A model generated the notes under the pieces. The model was not told the DNA's origin and did not search any database. It saw only the letters and a program-made list of their open reading frames with translations. Shown in pieces: positions 8,189-16,364 of a DNA stretch of 64,000 nt. The DNA comes from Septoria linicola. Its lineage: Eukaryota; Ascomycota; Dothideomycetes; Mycosphaerellales; Mycosphaerellaceae. How positions within the stretch are numbered: the first letter of the stretch is position 1; the number at the start of each line of letters is the position of its first letter. A program made the translations under genes and the position numbers. The DNA lies in the NCBI GenBank assembly GCA_024114885.1, contig CP099422.1, forward strand, positions 930,001 to 994,000. The letters are read 5' to 3'.

Positions 8189-11086
8189 ATGTCACTGCCG
8201 AACGAAGACCGATCGACCACAGCACTGTCGGAAGGCAAGCAGGATGCAAGTCTGAGTGGCACATATGCAGCACGGCCAGGTGCTCAAGACACAGCACCAG
8301 CAGGCATATCGACGACGGGCAGCGAGCACCCTTCCACCGCACCTTTCGTCGACTCCTCCGCCCCTACCACCACTGGTGACAAACCGCTGAGCAGCTCCGT
8401 CAAGAACAGCTTGGACTCAGTCGCAGATCAGTCACCAAGCACGCAGTCTGTTGCCGAGCAGCTCCCTTCCGCTCAGGCTGCTGCAGATGCTGTCAAGGCA
8501 GGTGCGAGCTCGTTGCTCGCTGGAATCAGCAATCTCGCGCTCGGCGTCAACAACGCTACTGCAGATAACGCCGCTGCATCTCATCCAGAGAGTCACAAAG
8601 CTCAAGATGTGGACGATCTGCACATCCCGGGAGCTTTCGAGGACGAGACATCGGATCGCGAGGATATAGCTGCTGTTCAGAGAGGAGCACAATCTGCTGC
8701 ACAAGCACTACCAAGCACGCAGGCGGTGAAAGAGACGATTCCTGGTGTTGGTTCTGGTAGCAGCAACACTGCAAGCAATACCTCCGGATCTATAACAGAG
8801 CAAGTCCAGGCTGGTGCTCGCTCTGTGCAGGACCAGGCCCAGCAGGGCGTAGAATATGTGAAGGAGCAACTACCTGGCCAGCAGAGGCAGACTGAAAACG
8901 AGCGAATACACAAAGATGGCACAGACTACATCAAGTCACAACTGCACAACCAGAATATTAACTCTGTCGGCGCGTCCAGCACCACCAACCAGCTGGCAGG
9001 TCAGGTTCCATTAGAGTCTCGAGCCGTACCAGACATTGTTCAGGACAGCCAAAGACAAGCGGGAGGCGCAGCACCGTTGGACGAGTCGGCGACCAGCATA
9101 CATGGCTCAGGTCCCACCACGTCCCAACTTGCTGGACAAGTGCCACTTGAATCGGGCAGAGTGCCGGCTGTAGTTGCTGACAGCCAACGTCAAGCCGGTG
9201 TATCGCCCGAAGCTGCAGCGAACCCACAAGCTGTACAGGATAAGAAGCACTTGGAAAAGGAGCTCCGGGAGGAAGTGCCCACGGCGAACATTTCCTCGGT
9301 AGGAGCTACCAGTACCACGAACCAGCTGACAGGGCAGGTGCCGCTTGAATTACGAGGTGTACCACAGGTCGTAGCCGACTCTCAGAAGAGGGCCGATGTG
9401 TCTCCGGAAGCTTCGGCGAATGCAGAGGTTGTGCGTGAGAAGAGGCAAGTCGAGCAGGAGCTGAAGAGAGAAGTGCCTGAGCAGACGAGCAAGGACAACA
9501 CTCCGGTGAACCTCGGCGAGGCTGTTTCGGGAGGTCTGGCGGCCGCTGGAGCTGCGATTGCCAGTGCTGCTACATCAGCGCGTCAAACCGCGCAGGAAGC
9601 TACGGGCACGGACCCAGTTTCCGTACTTCCAACCTCGACCCAAAGAGCTATTGATGGCAATGCACAGCCATCGAGCTCGGCCGGGTCAGGTGCAGTGCCG
9701 CAGGTCGTCCAGGCAAGTCAGCAGCAGGCTGGCGTGTCTCCGGAAGCATCAGCCAACCCAGAGGCCGTACGTGAGAAGAGTCAACTCGAGCGGGAGCTGC
9801 AGAGCGAGGTTCCCAGGCAAGGCGATGGCGGCATCACTGCGAATATCGGTCAGTCTGTGGCAGGAGGACTAGCAGCAACTGCAGCCGCTGCTGCAGGCGC
9901 GGCCACATATGCTCGCGAGAAGACAGCAGAGACGACTGGAACAGACCCAGTGTCTGTACTGCCAACATCCGCGCAGCAGGCTATCGATGGTGACAGGTCC
10001 ACGAGCGGTTCCACTCACGTGCCGCAGGTGGTCAGCGAAAGCCAACGTGCCGCAGGTACCGGTCCTGAAGCAGCTGCTGATCCGACCGCTGTCCAGGAGA
10101 AGAGCGAAATGGAGCGTGAGCTGAAGCGGGAAGTGCCTATAGAGCCAGCTACTAGTGGTGACCGAGGTATTACTGGAACAATCGCTGGAGGCGCTGCGGC
10201 TGCTGGAGCTGCTGCGGTAGGTGCGGCCACAGATGCCCGCGAGAAGACGGCAAAGACGACTGGAACAGACCCAGTCTCTGTGCTGCCCGCATCAGCGCAG
10301 CAGGCCATCGACGGAGACGGCGCTACGAGTCGCTCTACTCGCGTCCCTCAAGTGGTCAGTGAAAGTCAACGTGCTGCAGGCACTGGACCCGAGGCCGCTG
10401 CCAACGCTACTGCGGTTCAAGAGAAGAGTCAAGTAGAGCGAGAGTTGAAGAGAGAGGTGCCGCCTGAGCCTGCTACAAGTGGTGACCAGGGCATTACTGG
10501 AGCAATTGCTGGAGGTGCTGCAGCTGCTGGAAGTGCGGCTGCTGGTGCTGCTACTTATGCTCGGGAGAGGACAGCTGAGGTTACTGGCACGGATCCTGTG
10601 TCTGTACTACCTGAGACTGCTCAGAGAAGTACCGATCCGTCGAGTACTGCCAGCGCTGGGCTGCCGTCTCGGTCTGCAGCAGACTTGACCCACGAGCATC
10701 GGCCTCAGACATTGCCACAATCCGAAATCACTGCCGGCGAGCAAGAGCGAGGTCTAGGTGAAGGTGGAGCAGGGCTCTCTCACTTGGGCAACTTGAACGA
10801 GAGCTCCTCGTTCCCTCGTGTAGTGGGCGGCTCATCTCTCGGCGGCGTAGACCTGCGATCAGGCGTGCACAACGGTGTTGTTGGTGATCATCTAGATGAC
10901 ACGCAATCTACTGGCGTGAACAGGATACCATCTCGCGAGACGGAGTCAGAAAGTGCTGCACCAGTCGCGCACATCGGCTCTGTGAGGAATGTCGACCTCA
11001 GTGCTGGCGTGAAGAACACTGTTGTAGGAAGTGGTGCGGAAGAGCATGTTAGTCAGGAAGATTTGAGCAGAGGCAGTGGTCTGTAG
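8189..11086 (+). CDS. Repetitive hydrophilic LEA-like protein
   Basis: An intronless 965-residue protein of very biased composition (Ala, Ser, Gln, Glu, Thr, Gly; almost no Cys or Trp), so probably disordered. Three repeat types are visible. STTNQLAGQVPLE-like blocks occur from about residue 260. A longer block, VPQVVxxSQRxAG followed by SPEAAANPxAVxEK and ExELKREVP, occurs five to six times. TGTDPVSVLP blocks occur four times, each preceded by an Ala/Gly-rich helix. The C-terminus has two copies of a VDLxxGVxNxVVG motif. Such proteins are annotated in filamentous fungi as late-embryogenesis-abundant-like stress proteins; that label is by resemblance and the function is inferred. No signal peptide or membrane segment is seen. 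Confidence 0.75.
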   Translation: MSLPNEDRSTTALSEGKQDASLSGTYAARPGAQDTAPAGISTTGSEHPSTAPFVDSSAPTTTGDKPLSSSVKNSLDSVADQSPSTQSVAEQLPSAQAAADAVKAGASSLLAGISNLALGVNNATADNAAASHPESHKAQDVDDLHIPGAFEDETSDREDIAAVQRGAQSAAQALPSTQAVKETIPGVGSGSSNTASNTSGSITEQVQAGARSVQDQAQQGVEYVKEQLPGQQRQTENERIHKDGTDYIKSQLHNQNINSVGASSTTNQLAGQVPLESRAVPDIVQDSQRQAGGAAPLDESATSIHGSGPTTSQLAGQVPLESGRVPAVVADSQRQAGVSPEAAANPQAVQDKKHLEKELREEVPTANISSVGATSTTNQLTGQVPLELRGVPQVVADSQKRADVSPEASANAEVVREKRQVEQELKREVPEQTSKDNTPVNLGEAVSGGLAAAGAAIASAATSARQTAQEATGTDPVSVLPTSTQRAIDGNAQPSSSAGSGAVPQVVQASQQQAGVSPEASANPEAVREKSQLERELQSEVPRQGDGGITANIGQSVAGGLAATAAAAAGAATYAREKTAETTGTDPVSVLPTSAQQAIDGDRSTSGSTHVPQVVSESQRAAGTGPEAAADPTAVQEKSEMERELKREVPIEPATSGDRGITGTIAGGAAAAGAAAVGAATDAREKTAKTTGTDPVSVLPASAQQAIDGDGATSRSTRVPQVVSESQRAAGTGPEAAANATAVQEKSQVERELKREVPPEPATSGDQGITGAIAGGAAAAGSAAAGAATYARERTAEVTGTDPVSVLPETAQRSTDPSSTASAGLPSRSAADLTHEHRPQTLPQSEITAGEQERGLGEGGAGLSHLGNLNESSSFPRVVGGSSLGGVDLRSGVHNGVVGDHLDDTQSTGVNRIPSRETESESAAPVAHIGSVRNVDLSAGVKNTVVGSGAEEHVSQEDLSRGSGL

Positions 11087-11513
11087 ATTGTCACTGATAT
11101 ATAGTCTAATATGAGGACCCTTTCACGTTCATGTTCGTCGTGCAACGTATCACGCTCTGGTATTGCGTCTGATGACAATTCGGATTCGTCAATGACTTGC
11201 CTTCTCTCTGGGCTTCCATTTATCTTGGGGTCCTTCATCCAGGCGATCGTGCTGTCAGATCGCCATGGTTCACTCCAGCCATGTGCAGTGGTAGCCACCA
11301 CCTGAGAAACAGACTATTTTACGAGATCAGGTAATTCGGCCGATCTCCGATACTGATGGTGAATCATGCCGTTAGGCTGTCAGATCTCGCAAGTAATGCT
11401 CAATCGACATTATCGAGAGAACACGCAATTATGGAATCTGTTAGACTTGATCCCATATCGTCGCTGTCGTCCCATGATAAAGTTGTGATCAACCCTAACG
11501 ACATATCCGATCT
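11087..11513. other. Intergenic, nothing recognised
   Basis: No frame with recognisable content. It probably contains the 3' UTR of the repetitive protein gene and the promoter of the small gene that follows. Confidence 0.4.
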
Positions 11514-12009
11514 ATGGATTCCTCAGGCCTCAAATCACGTGATACACGCCAAGCGGCGCTAGTGGTCGCGAGATACTTGTTTGTCCGCTGTTCCTTTGCA
11601 AACCTGCTTTCTTTTGGTATACTTGTGAGTTATACCCATTCTCTCTATCAAACTTCAGATCAATAACTAATGCCTTCTTAGACCTTGTTGAGGGCTCGGG
11701 TGCTCAAGAATACTCGACCCATTCACGACGCCCTGCATTGCACAGCGCGGCGGCAGACTGGATCTGATCTCCTTCGGGGTATGTTCTCTCCGTTGCTATT
11801 TTCCTACTCGCACATCGCTAACAGTTGAACAGGGCTCAGTCGGCGGAATTTTTGATGGCAAACTCGTCTTCGTGACGATGACTCTTTTCATCAGTTCATT
11901 GGCCTTTGTGGCCAGTGGTTGGAGAAGAAAGACACCTCGACGCGTCGCGACTTCCCGACATCTCTTCGCGAAGGCTAAAGAAAATGACCAGCCCCATATC
12001 ACACGCTGA
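11514..12009 (+). CDS. Small predicted single-pass membrane protein, three exons
   Basis: The model joins 11514-11624, 11682-11778 and 11840-12009 (125 residues). Intron 1 (11625-11681) starts GTGAGT and ends TTAG with a CTAAT branch site. Intron 2 starts GTATGT, has CTAAC at 11818-11822, and offers two acceptors, CAG ending at 11832 or 11839. Only the 11839 acceptor keeps the frame open; using 11832 gives a stop within about 12 codons (after SRRNF). The N-terminal half is basic and could be a mitochondrial presequence. Exon 3 encodes one hydrophobic segment (LVFVTMTLFISSLAFVASGW) followed by an Arg/Lys-rich tail. The family is not recognised. The frame, phases and splice signals all agree, but expression is unproven. 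Confidence 0.45.
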
Positions 12010-12016
12010 AAAAGAC

Positions 12017-12123
12017 GATCTCCTTCGGGGGCTCAGTCGGCGGAATTTTGATGGCATACAATCGTCTTCGCGACGACTACTCTTTCATCAGTTCGTTGGC
12101 CTTATGGCTGGCAGTTGGAGAAG
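12017..12123 (+). pseudogene. Intronless partial copy of the upstream small gene
   Basis: This 107-base block matches, at roughly 85% by eye, the sequence 11766-11778 joined directly to 11833-11926, which is also 107 bases. It crosses the upstream intron 2 position without any intron: both sides of the join (CTCCTTCGGG and GGCTCAGTCGG) are contiguous here. It has four T where the upstream copy has five, plus small indels, so the reading frame is not conserved. Open frames run through it but do not continue the upstream protein. Confidence 0.6.
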
Positions 12124-12628
12124 GCTTTTTCATCATGACATCGCGCGCGACCGCGTGGACAGCACACCGCGCCTTCTTGCTTTGGCTACTCCTCGCACAC
12201 ATGCACGCCGACCTCACACACGCTCACGATGCGACGCGACTCCACTGAACAAATGCAAATGAGCGCCATCGACCATGATATGAACGATTTGTACGCGCCA
12301 TCGTCGCGTTGGATATGTCGAGAGCTTCACACGCGCAGTCGCAGACTATGAAGACACATAAGTGGTTGCATACACAACAATAGCAGCCACACCACTATTG
12401 TACTCTGAAGCTCAAGTACACATTGCTTGAGCTGTTAGGGCTGACACGGCATCGCGATTAGGGCAGCGCTACATCGAAGATGCCACGCATGCCGACGACT
12501 AACGTTAGTCCGATGTCGCTACCGAACGCCGCATGCGTGTTGCACTACAAGCTGAGTGTGCTGTGCCGCACTCGAGCTTGTCATGTCCGCAGCCACGTAC
12601 ACTCACGGGTCCGCAAGTCCGCCAGACC
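12124..12628. other. Intergenic after the duplicated block
   Basis: A frame starting at 12048 runs to 12248 through the copy and gives hydrophobic then His-rich residues, but nothing identifies it as a gene. The remainder shows no recognisable coding content. Confidence 0.4.
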
Positions 12629-12724
12629 ATGGAGTTTGTCGTCTTCAAAGCAGACGCAGGGCGCCAGACGGACACCCGGCGCAGCCTGAACACATACACA
12701 CAAATGGAAACGCAGAAGAGGTGA
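12629..12724 (+). other. Candidate N-terminal segment of the transcription-factor-domain gene
   Basis: From ATG 12629 the frame reads MEFVVFKADAG and then an Arg-rich helix ending METQKR. Proteins of the fungal transcription-factor group that lack the zinc cluster commonly start with MEFV plus a basic RRxxR helix. The segment is in the same frame as the main gene beginning at 12731, separated only by TGA TAG. A GTGATA donor at 12721 exists, but no strong in-phase acceptor was found; the best is the AAG ending at 12855. Confidence 0.4.
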
Positions 12725-12730
12725 TAGCTG

Positions 12731-14185
12731 ATGGGGTCGAACATCTGGTACGTGCCTGGATTGGAGCCTCGGGATCCTGTCACGCAGGTTGCGTACGCTC
12801 AGACATCACGCGAAGAGCTCCCGCCCGCAGGAAGCGCTTCCTCTTCAGGCTCAAGCCCGCTGGTCAAAGATGAGAAGCACCCAGTCCGAGCCGCGAAGGA
12901 GGATCATGCTACGCGACGCACATATAAACAGCTGGCAAAGGATCGCGAGGCGTTCATTAAAGCTGTTGTCGTAGCTGCACCTCGACAGAACCTGTGGGTG
13001 TCATGGCTACGCAGTGCTTCCGTGGAACGCCTGAAGTTCCAGGCCACATTCATTGAGCTGTTCTTCGATAGGCAAGGTTCGCGATTTCCTGGCTTCGAGT
13101 ACATCCTACGATCGGCAGATCAGAACTCTGCCCTCATAACGTCACTGGACGCGATATGTCTCGTTCATGTTGGTACTGCTCATAGCGACGAGCGGTTACT
13201 GGAAGCAGCTCGTATGACATATGGCTCGGCAGTAGCCAAGGTCCGCCGTGAAATACTGGCATCTAGGCGTGACGACTCATTCCTCGTGGCAGCTGTGTAT
13301 CTACTAACAATATGCGAATTCTTCTCAGCTACAGCTGCACCAGACAAGGGTTGGAGAAGGCACATCCGTGGCATCATGCAGCTGCTAGGATCACTTGACT
13401 TGGCCAAACTTGACCCTTCGATCAGGATTCTCGTCGGCACATTATTGCGAGGCCCAGCTGTCTGGAACAGTATATGCGAGCGGAAGAGCCTGCCTGGCAT
13501 CACGAACATTCAACGCGCGCTAGACGATGGAACAACTTTCAGCTCTTCAACGGACTTCATCAAGCTGGCTGTCCGAGTGCCAAGCATGATTGAGAAGGTT
13601 GATTTGCTGTGCCACGCCCGTACTCGAGGCGAGATGGTCGAGACATCCTCGGTGGTGGACTGCTGCTGGGACATAGTCGCGCTCGGCGATGAGCTTGGAG
13701 CTTGGATGAATGCCTGGTACGACACGCTTGATGAGACTCCATTCCAGGTGATCCCGATATCGATTCTTTCTACCAACAAAGCAGATCTCACTACGCAGGA
13801 TACTGTGTTTCCAATAGGCTACCGCTTCTCGACGCCACTACTTGCACCAAAGCACAGATCGTACTGGGCATGCAGGTTGTCGCTTCACCAGGCACATCTG
13901 GAGCTCTTCGAAGCATATCCCGAGCGCATTAGTGAACAACCAGCTGATAACGGCCAGGAGGCACGCATAACAGAGAAGGCTATGCAATGCGCAGACGATC
14001 TATGCATGACTGTGGCATTTGATACACAGCCGGAGAATGGCTACGTGGCGCTTTTTAGTGCCATGGTGCCTTTAGAACTGGCAGCTGCCTGGTACAAGCG
14101 GCAGAACCATCAAGCCAAGCTGGAGTGGTGTCGACAAGCGATGAAGATCTTCCGTGCTGCAGGACTGCAAACCAGCCAGTTGTGA
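12731..14185 (+). CDS. Fungal-specific transcription-factor-domain protein without zinc cluster
   Basis: Intronless frame of 484 residues from ATG 12731. The body resembles the fungal_trans_2 type of regulatory domain found C-terminal to Zn2Cys6 clusters: an early segment FIELFFDRQGS, then helices around SLDAICLVHVGTAH, and RGIMQLLGS near residue 215. No CysX2CysX6Cys pattern is present in the protein or in the 250 bases upstream, so it probably does not bind DNA through a zinc cluster. The true N-terminus may lie at 12629. Family assignment rests on overall pattern. The role could be regulatory or vestigial. Confidence 0.6.
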   Translation: MGSNIWYVPGLEPRDPVTQVAYAQTSREELPPAGSASSSGSSPLVKDEKHPVRAAKEDHATRRTYKQLAKDREAFIKAVVVAAPRQNLWVSWLRSASVERLKFQATFIELFFDRQGSRFPGFEYILRSADQNSALITSLDAICLVHVGTAHSDERLLEAARMTYGSAVAKVRREILASRRDDSFLVAAVYLLTICEFFSATAAPDKGWRRHIRGIMQLLGSLDLAKLDPSIRILVGTLLRGPAVWNSICERKSLPGITNIQRALDDGTTFSSSTDFIKLAVRVPSMIEKVDLLCHARTRGEMVETSSVVDCCWDIVALGDELGAWMNAWYDTLDETPFQVIPISILSTNKADLTTQDTVFPIGYRFSTPLLAPKHRSYWACRLSLHQAHLELFEAYPERISEQPADNGQEARITEKAMQCADDLCMTVAFDTQPENGYVALFSAMVPLELAAAWYKRQNHQAKLEWCRQAMKIFRAAGLQTSQL

Positions 14186-14428
14186 TGTCCACGCAGCGAT
14201 TTGTTTAAAACGATTTAACGAGGCAGTTCTCAATCTCGGAAGCACAATGAGACTTACAACTGAGATTGTACTGCGCACTATGCGAGCTGTACTGATCCCG
14301 AGATGGCAGTCGATCTGGGTAGCCGGTTCAGCACATGATCAGTAGTAAACGACACGAACTCCGGCAAGGTCGACCCGAAGCGAAGATGAGTCAGGGTCCA
14401 GCGCGCCCTACACTGGACATTTGAAGAA

Positions 14429-15092
14429 ATGCGCTTCCAGCTATCTTGCATTGAACAGTTCACCGACATGACTCAAGACTCAGACTACAAGCTGCGTCTA
14501 GCCACCTTGCAAGACGCAAAGGCTGTACAGGACATCGAATATGAAGCCACCTCAAAGTTCCAGTCAATACCAGAACTAGCCCATTTGGCAAGCGGTGATT
14601 CAGCTACGGTCTCAGAAGCAGCACTGGCGGATTGGATGAAGAATGGCAGGGTGTGGCTCGCCGTTCACCAAGACACAGCAGTGGGTGTCATCGCCGCTCT
14701 GCCGATGGATACGGCAATTTACGTTGCTGAGATATCGGTCATGAACGGCCATGATGGCAAAGGTCTTGGTGGCAAGCTGCTGAATGCTGTATTCGATTGG
14801 GCAAGGGAAGAAGCCCAGTCAAAGGGCGGCGATGCCAGGGTGTCATTAACCTGTTATGCGGATGTACCATGGAACGGACCTTGGGTAAGCATTACGATGC
14901 CGAGCTTCTTGAACACTACTGACTTTTCACGACTAGTATCGTAGGAAAGGGTTCGCGGAAGTCGACACTGCGACCATTGGTCCGAAGCATGTTGCGAAGA
15001 TGGAGCGAGACGAACATGTACGCAAGCTGCCACAGCCTTGGTATAGAAGGTGTTGTATGCTGCGGACGGAAAATGTGGCATGCATGTCATAG
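14429..15092 (+). CDS. GNAT-family N-acetyltransferase
   Basis: Exons 14429-14884 and 14937-15092 (203 residues). The intron (14885-14936) has GTAAGC, an ACTGAC branch site and CTAG. The N-terminal RLATLQDAKAVQDIEYEA is the usual first strand and helix of the fold. VAEISVMNGHDGKGLGGKL carries motif A with the acetyl-CoA pyrophosphate loop (GKGLGG). Exon 2 supplies YRRKGFAEV, the conserved final strand. ATG 14468 (MTQDSD) is an equally good start. The substrate cannot be predicted. The TF-domain gene lies 243 bp upstream on the same strand. Confidence 0.8.
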
Positions 15093-15260
15093 TGAGTTCG
15101 CTCCGCAGTCCATAGAGGTCGGAAATAGAAATGAGTAGAGCTGAGCCCCTCTCCACAAAAGGGTCGCGCCCTCAAAAAGACTTCCATTCAGTTGATCTAC
15201 CCTCCCACTCCCTGCGCTCTGTTACGCCATGACTCCGCTTTCGCACGCACCCTTCCAGAC

Positions 15261-16130
15261 TCAACTCTCTGAAGACGCACTCGTACGCGCAGAAGCACTG
15301 TATCCTGCAGAGAACGACCCGCTCGAGCGACCAGAAGCTGCTTGTACCATACTTGCTGGCCACGGCCAGGCTATTGGCGTGTCGTCTGGCACTCCAGTGG
15401 ACGTTGAGCTGCGGAGACTAGGCTGGTGAATACTGCTGGTGGATTGACTGTACTTGCTTGAGATTGATCTGGCTGGTGAGGAGGTTGTATGATGGGACTG
15501 GTCGCGCTTCATATGCTTGGGCACGTGCAAGGGTGTGTGAGGCTGGTCCTTTTCGCTGTGCGTGTTTGATGGAGCTATCCCTTTGATGCTGCGATCTGGC
15601 TTGCCAGAACTTCGTAAAGCTTTTTCGTTGGCAAGCGCTCTTTGTACTGCGGTCACACCGATCGGCCTGGGAGACTCTTCGAGCCGTCGACCAATTCTCC
15701 GTAAATTCTCGCTTCTCGCGCCTGTCTCTGCGTTGCTCACACTTCTTCTGAACTCAGCCCTGGATCTGGCAGTCGGTCGAGGAGGAACGACTGGCTTGAC
15801 TTTCGCCAGCTTCACATCAGGCCATGGCCATTGGACTTTATTTTCCTCTTCTATACGTTTAGCAATATTTTCCTTGAGAACCTGCTCGACAGCTTTGAGC
15901 ATTGCTTCTGCATTCCTGCTGATGATTTGTGCTTCACGGATATGCTTGGCGACAGGTGCATCGATCCGGCTGAGGTGATCATCTTCGATGAGGCGGTTCC
16001 GAATGCTCCGCAGCTCTACGGAGACGCTTCGAATACGACTGATTACTTCCGAGAAATGATCGGGCTTGGACTGGTTGGAACTGTGCTTAAGCGAGGGGCC
16101 GAATATCTCTTCCCAGGTCGGGCTGTCCAT
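15261..16130 (-). CDS. Hypothetical protein with N-terminal helical region
   Basis: Single-exon frame of 289 residues. Residues 1-100 are predicted helical with heptad-like spacing (ISRIRSVSVELRSIRNRLIEDD; AEAMLKAVEQVLKENIAKRIEEE) and may form a coiled coil. Two WPWP motifs occur, near residue 103 and near 258. The remainder is Ser/Arg/Pro-rich and probably disordered. No family recognised. It is an open frame with coherent composition and a good ATG, so probably real. Confidence 0.6.
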   Translation of the reverse strand: MDSPTWEEIFGPSLKHSSNQSKPDHFSEVISRIRSVSVELRSIRNRLIEDDHLSRIDAPVAKHIREAQIISRNAEAMLKAVEQVLKENIAKRIEEENKVQWPWPDVKLAKVKPVVPPRPTARSRAEFRRSVSNAETGARSENLRRIGRRLEESPRPIGVTAVQRALANEKALRSSGKPDRSIKGIAPSNTHSEKDQPHTPLHVPKHMKRDQSHHTTSSPARSISSKYSQSTSSIHQPSLRSSTSTGVPDDTPIAWPWPASMVQAASGRSSGSFSAGYSASARTSASSES

Positions 16131-16364
16131 GTTAGTGATGAGATGGTATTGCTCGGGGATAGAGACGCGTAACGGCCGGAAGCGTGTACTAGATCGTCAT
16201 GCTCACTGTCGTGAAGGTGACGAGGGCACATACTGAAGCCATCAAGCACTAGCGAACGATCGACCTCTGCTCATTCACAACTGTTTCATGCTGCGGCTGT
16301 CGTCAAACTCATCACTGTACAAATGCTACATGACACGCAGCTTACGTGCAGCTATACCTGAGCG

